A DNA stretch of 64,000 nucleotides from Erythroxylum novogranatense (Eukaryota > Streptophyta > Magnoliopsida > Malpighiales > Erythroxylaceae), in the NCBI GenBank assembly GCA_029891385.1, contig CM057225.1:12809060-12873059 (forward strand). Reading direction: 5' to 3'. This document shows positions 60,556-64,000 of this stretch, in pieces. The stretch's first letter is position 1. Each line of letters starts with the position of its first letter. A model generated the notes under the pieces. The model made no database searches. It worked only from the letters and a program-made list of their open reading frames with translations, and had not been told where the DNA came from. A program made the position numbers and the translations under genes.

Positions 60556-61675
60556 AAACTTCACTCTTTTGACCATATCTTTGTCATCCGACCTCCGAAT
60601 GACCTGATTCTCGAAGCGTTGGATTCGTAAGAAAAATCTCTACCTATTTATGTGAAATTTGTAAATTTTCAGATTTAATTAACAATCAAGGATTTAATAA
60701 TTTAAGTTAAGAATTTAGAGTTTGGTCCCGAAATTTGTCATGAACATGCATCCTACATATCCATCATACATTGGTGAAATTTTAATCATGCACAATAGTG
60801 ATTTGTATCTGTGTTCCCTATTATAGAGGAACGACCACTGCCGAATATTGCCGGGACTTCGAGGCAATAAACGATAAGCGGCGCTTTTGGTAAGTAATGT
60901 CTGGTCGATAATTTCAAAGACGTGATATAGGTAGAAAATTTCAGTAAATACTTTAGGTAAGTAATTTGTTTTATGATAAATTTTGTGAGTGCTATTTGCC
61001 TGCATATGAAATGTCTAAAATGACCTTGTTCATTTTAAACCGTTAAGTCCTAGTTGTGGGTAAATAGGCATGCTAGAAGAATCTGCAATGCTCTGTTATT
61101 TGACACTTTGGTGTCTCCGATATCGAGACATATGTCTCTCCTGCTGATATTGATTATGGTATCTCTGTATAAGTCCGTTACCCACTACATTCATGGATTT
61201 ATAAGTTTGATTTGTTACGTATTCTGATATCTGCTTTGATTCTGACATAAACTAAATTATATTATGATTCTGAAGGATCTCCTGTGTTCTGTCGTTCTGT
61301 TTAGTATAAAAATATGTTCTGAAATGCATTCTTTTTGTTTACTGAAATTAGATTAGTTATTACTCACTAAGCTATATGCTTAGCACGGTAGATTTGCCCC
61401 GTGTAGGTTCAGAGCGAAGAGATTAAGGACTGGGACAAGTCAACCGCAGTGGCCAAAAGCGTATGAGTTTTGTGTCGCGCAAAAAAAAAAGTATTTTGTT
61501 TGGTTTGTTTGGGCCTGTAAATATTCTTTGGATTTGTTTCTGAAATTATGAGATGTATTATATGTGTGTTACGTTTAGTTTTTAAAAATGCATTTGTGAA
61601 ACGTTTTGATTTGTTTGTCCTGTCTTGGGTGGCATCCATATATCCTCCTAGGGAGTATTTGGGTGTTACATCTTT

Positions 61676-61689
61676 TGGTATCATAGCAG
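61676..61689 (+). promoter_or_regulatory. Primer-binding site of element G
   Basis: TGGTATCATAGCAG five bases after the LTR end; the same 14 bases occur at the TRIM site (27314). Confidence 0.85.
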
Positions 61690-61796
61690 TTTAGGCGATT
61701 CTGGTTTAACTACGGCTTGCCTATTGTTTTCCGTTGAGTGTCTAAGTTGTGTTTTGGCCTAATGCGGTGTCCCATGTTTTGTCTTTAGAAATTACG

Positions 61797-62757
61797 ATGG
61801 AAGGATCTCACGAATTTGTTGACGAAGTTGCTAAGAGTAATCAGCCGGAGCAAACTCGTTCTGAAATACCTGGACCGTTAAGGGTCAATCGAGGTGAAGC
61901 TGAGGTTCCACCTCCTCCTCCAGCTCAGGGAGAAGCTTTGATGAAGCTGTCCCAGGATATGATGACTTTGCTACATCGAATGACAACACCTAAGGCTCCG
62001 ATTGATCAGTTGAGGAGGTATGGGGCTGAAGAATTTTATGGGACTTCTCTGGAGGAATCTGAAGGGGCCGAGTTCTGGATTGAAAAAGTGAAGAGGGTAC
62101 TGGATGTGATTAATTGTCCAGCAGAGCAGATGGTTCACTGTGTTGTCTCCCTTCTACAGGGAGCAACTTATGAATGGTGGAAGTTTGTTCTTCAGAGTCC
62201 TCAGCTACCGATGCCTCTGACTTGGGAATTCTTTGCCCAAGAATTTAAGATTAAGTACGTGACGGAAGCTTACAGAAAGGATCGGTGGAAGCAATTTTTG
62301 AATCTGAAACAGAGGAGTTTATGCATTCTTTGAGTATGATCGGGAGTTCAATCGGCTTAGTAAGTATGCCCCTGAATCTGTACTGACTCAAGAGTTCCGA
62401 TGTCATCAATTCGAGGAGGGATTGCATGATTCGATCAAGGAGCATCTGGCAGCGTTTTCTATGTTACAACAAGTTACTTACCATCAGTTGGTACAGGCTG
62501 CAATAAAAGTAGAAAGACAAGAGACGATCAGGAAAGAAAGAAGTCAGAGAAGAGGCTTTAATAGAGGAGGTCAGTCTTCGGGGAAACGAAGTCGGGAAGG
62601 TACTTCCTCTGCACCGAGAATTGCTCAGAGATCTGTGATGAGGGGAAGGCAACAAAACTTTCCTACATTGACTTTTTCTAGTAGGGGTTCCTTTGGGGGT
62701 CGAGGTTCTGGTGCTCCGGAGTGCCCACACTACTCTATTCACCATTGGGGTGTCTAG
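61797..62757 (+). pseudogene. Ty3/gypsy gag (element G)
   Basis: Starts MEGSHEFVDEVAKSNQ and contains a Pro-rich run, then the capsid core YGAEEFYGTSLEESEGAEFW, GATYEWWKFVLQ and FAQEFKIKYV, typical of Tekay gag (F-x-G-x-x-x-x-x-x-A-x-x-W). A frameshift at about 62320 moves the continuation (YDREFNRLSKYAPES, FEEGLHDSIKEHL) to another frame. The zinc knuckle is reduced to ECPHYSIHHWG with its partner Cys/His lost, and a further frameshift at about 62700-62757 leads to the protease. The start at 61797 was chosen over the Met at 61749, which lies in leader sequence. Confidence 0.85.
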
Positions 62758-62759
62758 TG

Positions 62760-64000
62760 GAGAGGTTTCGCATGCTTCAGTTGGGAACAGAGGTCGAGGA
62801 AGAGGACGAGGCGGATATAATCAGAGCAGGGCTAATCTGAGCTCGCACTCAGAAACTGTGAATCGACCAGCTGTGCCTTCTGTTTCAGCTCGGGCTTATG
62901 CACTGAAAGCTCGTGAGGATCAGGATGCACCAGATGTCATTGTTGGTATGGTTTCTCTCTTTGGTTATGAATTGTATGCATTAATTGATCCTGGATCTTC
63001 ACATTCATATATCTGTGCTGGAGAAATGTTTGTTAAGGAGATGCTTATAGATCAGTTAGAATATGACATGCATGTAACTAGTCCTCTGGGTAGTAGTGTG
63101 TTGGTGAATCAGGTGGTTAGGAATTGTCCTATTAAGATTCAAGAAAGTGAGTATGCAGCGGACCTGATTAAGTTGCCGTTTCACGAATTCGATTTGATTC
63201 TGGGTATGGATTGACTGTCTAAACATCAGGCAGTAATCGACTGTAAGGCGAAGACAGTTTTCTTAAAGAGGCCCGACCAGTCTGAGATTGTATTTCGTGG
63301 TGGTTGCACACGTGCTCTAACTAATGTAGTATCTGCTATGCAAGCTCAAAAGCTTCTCAGGAAGGGGTGTGAAACTTATCTAGCTTTTGTACTTGATTCA
63401 CAGAAGGATGGTGCTAAGGAGAAACTGCTTGAGATTCCTGTAGTGAATGAGTTTCCAGATGTTTTTCTTGAGGAATTGCCTGGACTCCCTCCAGAAAGGG
63501 AAGTGGAGTTATCTATTGAAGTTGTGCCTGGTACCGCTCCTATATCCAGAGCACCGTATAGAATGGCTCCTACTGAGTTAAAGGAGTTGAAGTTGCAGTT
63601 ACAAGAACTTTTGAATAAGGGGTTTATTAGACCAAGTGTATCATCGTGGGGTGCACCGGTGTTATTTGTAAAGAAGAAGGATGGTATACTGAGAATGTGC
63701 ATCGACTACAGGCAGTTAAATAGAGTCACAGTGAAGAATAGGTATCCACTGCCAAGGATTGACGATCTATTTGATCAATTAAGAGACGCAGGAGTGTTTT
63801 TGAAGATAGATCTGCGATCGGGGTATTATCAGCTTCGGGTAAAGGATGTGGATGTACCGAAGACTGCATTTAGGACCCGTTATAGACATTATGAATTTCT
63901 GGTAATGCCATTCGGGTTAACTAATGCTCCAGTAGTATTTATGGATCTAATGAATCGAGTGTTCAGGCCTTATTTGGACCAGTTTGTTGTGGTGTTTATT
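62760..64000 (+). pseudogene. Ty3/gypsy protease and partial reverse transcriptase (element G)
   Basis: Protease active site ALIDPGSSHSYI (Asp-Pro-Gly, usual in Tekay elements) and FDLILGMD followed by TGA where TGG (Trp) is expected (63212-63214), likely one G-to-A change. Beyond it the frame stays open by my reading: [92 protein letters not shown] and [13 protein letters not shown]. The window stops just before the catalytic Asp-Asp box. RNase H and integrase are outside. Confidence 0.9.

Larger units (their letters stand above)
56922..61670 (+). repeat. 5' LTR of element G
   Basis: 4749 bp, non-coding. Contains palindromes at 57757-57789, the CTCCCGGCTGCCCGCT block (58521-58536), a GC-rich hairpin island (59126-59223), a 48-bp tandem duplication (59483-59578), a cluster of AAGTCGACTT palindromes (60340-60555) and a CATCCGA block (60583-60602). 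Two CATCCGA-like blocks (also near 57945) in one LTR could mean an older LTR is nested or duplicated within it. Confidence 0.85.
56922..64000 (+). mobile_element. Tekay-like Ty3/gypsy retrotransposon (element G), runs off window
   Basis: A 4.75 kb LTR (56922-61670) starts TGTAACGCCCC and ends GGGTGTTACA. It is followed by a primer-binding site (61676-61689), gag at 61797, protease and RT. RT similarity ([20 protein letters not shown] and IDDLFDQL) is of the Del/Tekay type. The 3' half is beyond the window. Confidence 0.9.

Overview
This 64 kb window is plant nuclear DNA, very probably from a flowering plant and most likely a eudicot. The evidence is three spliced genes with plant homologues, plus-strand AT-richness, and dense Ty3/gypsy and Ty1/copia LTR retrotransposons. 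Most elements carry a primer-binding site (PBS) for plant initiator-Met tRNA. I see no bacterial, organellar, CRISPR or defence-system content. All calls come from reading the sequence; no database search was run.

Host genes: (1) 13659-15348 (+), a three-exon ankyrin-repeat plus SAM-methyltransferase gene of the RMT2 (arginine N5-methyltransferase) type. (2) 22945-41923 (-), a subtilisin-like protease (SBT1 type), now a pseudogene cut into three blocks. (3) 45387-47637 (-), a five-exon acyl-CoA-binding protein of the ACBP3 class. (4) 52024-52873 (+), a three-exon 78-residue zinc-finger protein. Genes 1, 3 and 4 read through in frame with GT..AG introns.

Mobile DNA, left to right. A: right part of a giant LTR (1-4345) with its PBS. 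B: a decayed Ty3/gypsy element (about 4616-12946) whose gag was split at 5238 by a 3.75 kb one-LTR insertion with the target-site duplication (TSD) TATTT. A degenerate Ty1/copia element lies at 15508-21893. The nest inside the subtilase gene comprises: a TRIM element (23206-27639) holding a giant solo LTR (23369-27288); and a gag-protease-only element C (27907-40160, TSD GTTGT), which itself holds a chromodomain Ty3/gypsy element D (30637-35958, TSD GCCTC) in its gag and a second solo LTR (36797-39994, TSD ATAAG) in its 5' LTR. Removing the nested insertions restores local homology at each point, so the order of insertion can be read directly.

Right of the genes are a truncated LINE tail with TSD (48869-49148), possible MITEs near 50.5 and 51.2 kb, copia remnants on both strands (53.9-56.9 kb), and a Tekay-like Ty3/gypsy element G with a 4.75 kb LTR starting at 56922. 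Its reverse transcriptase runs off the window end.

Most notable: the resolvable nest inside one protease gene; a TRIM whose two LTRs return to equal length (183 bp) once the nested LTR is removed; and a recurring LTR layout in which a short palindrome-rich island precedes a conserved CATCCGA-type block. The palindromes differ from copy to copy; in G they are eight copies of AAGTCGACTT.
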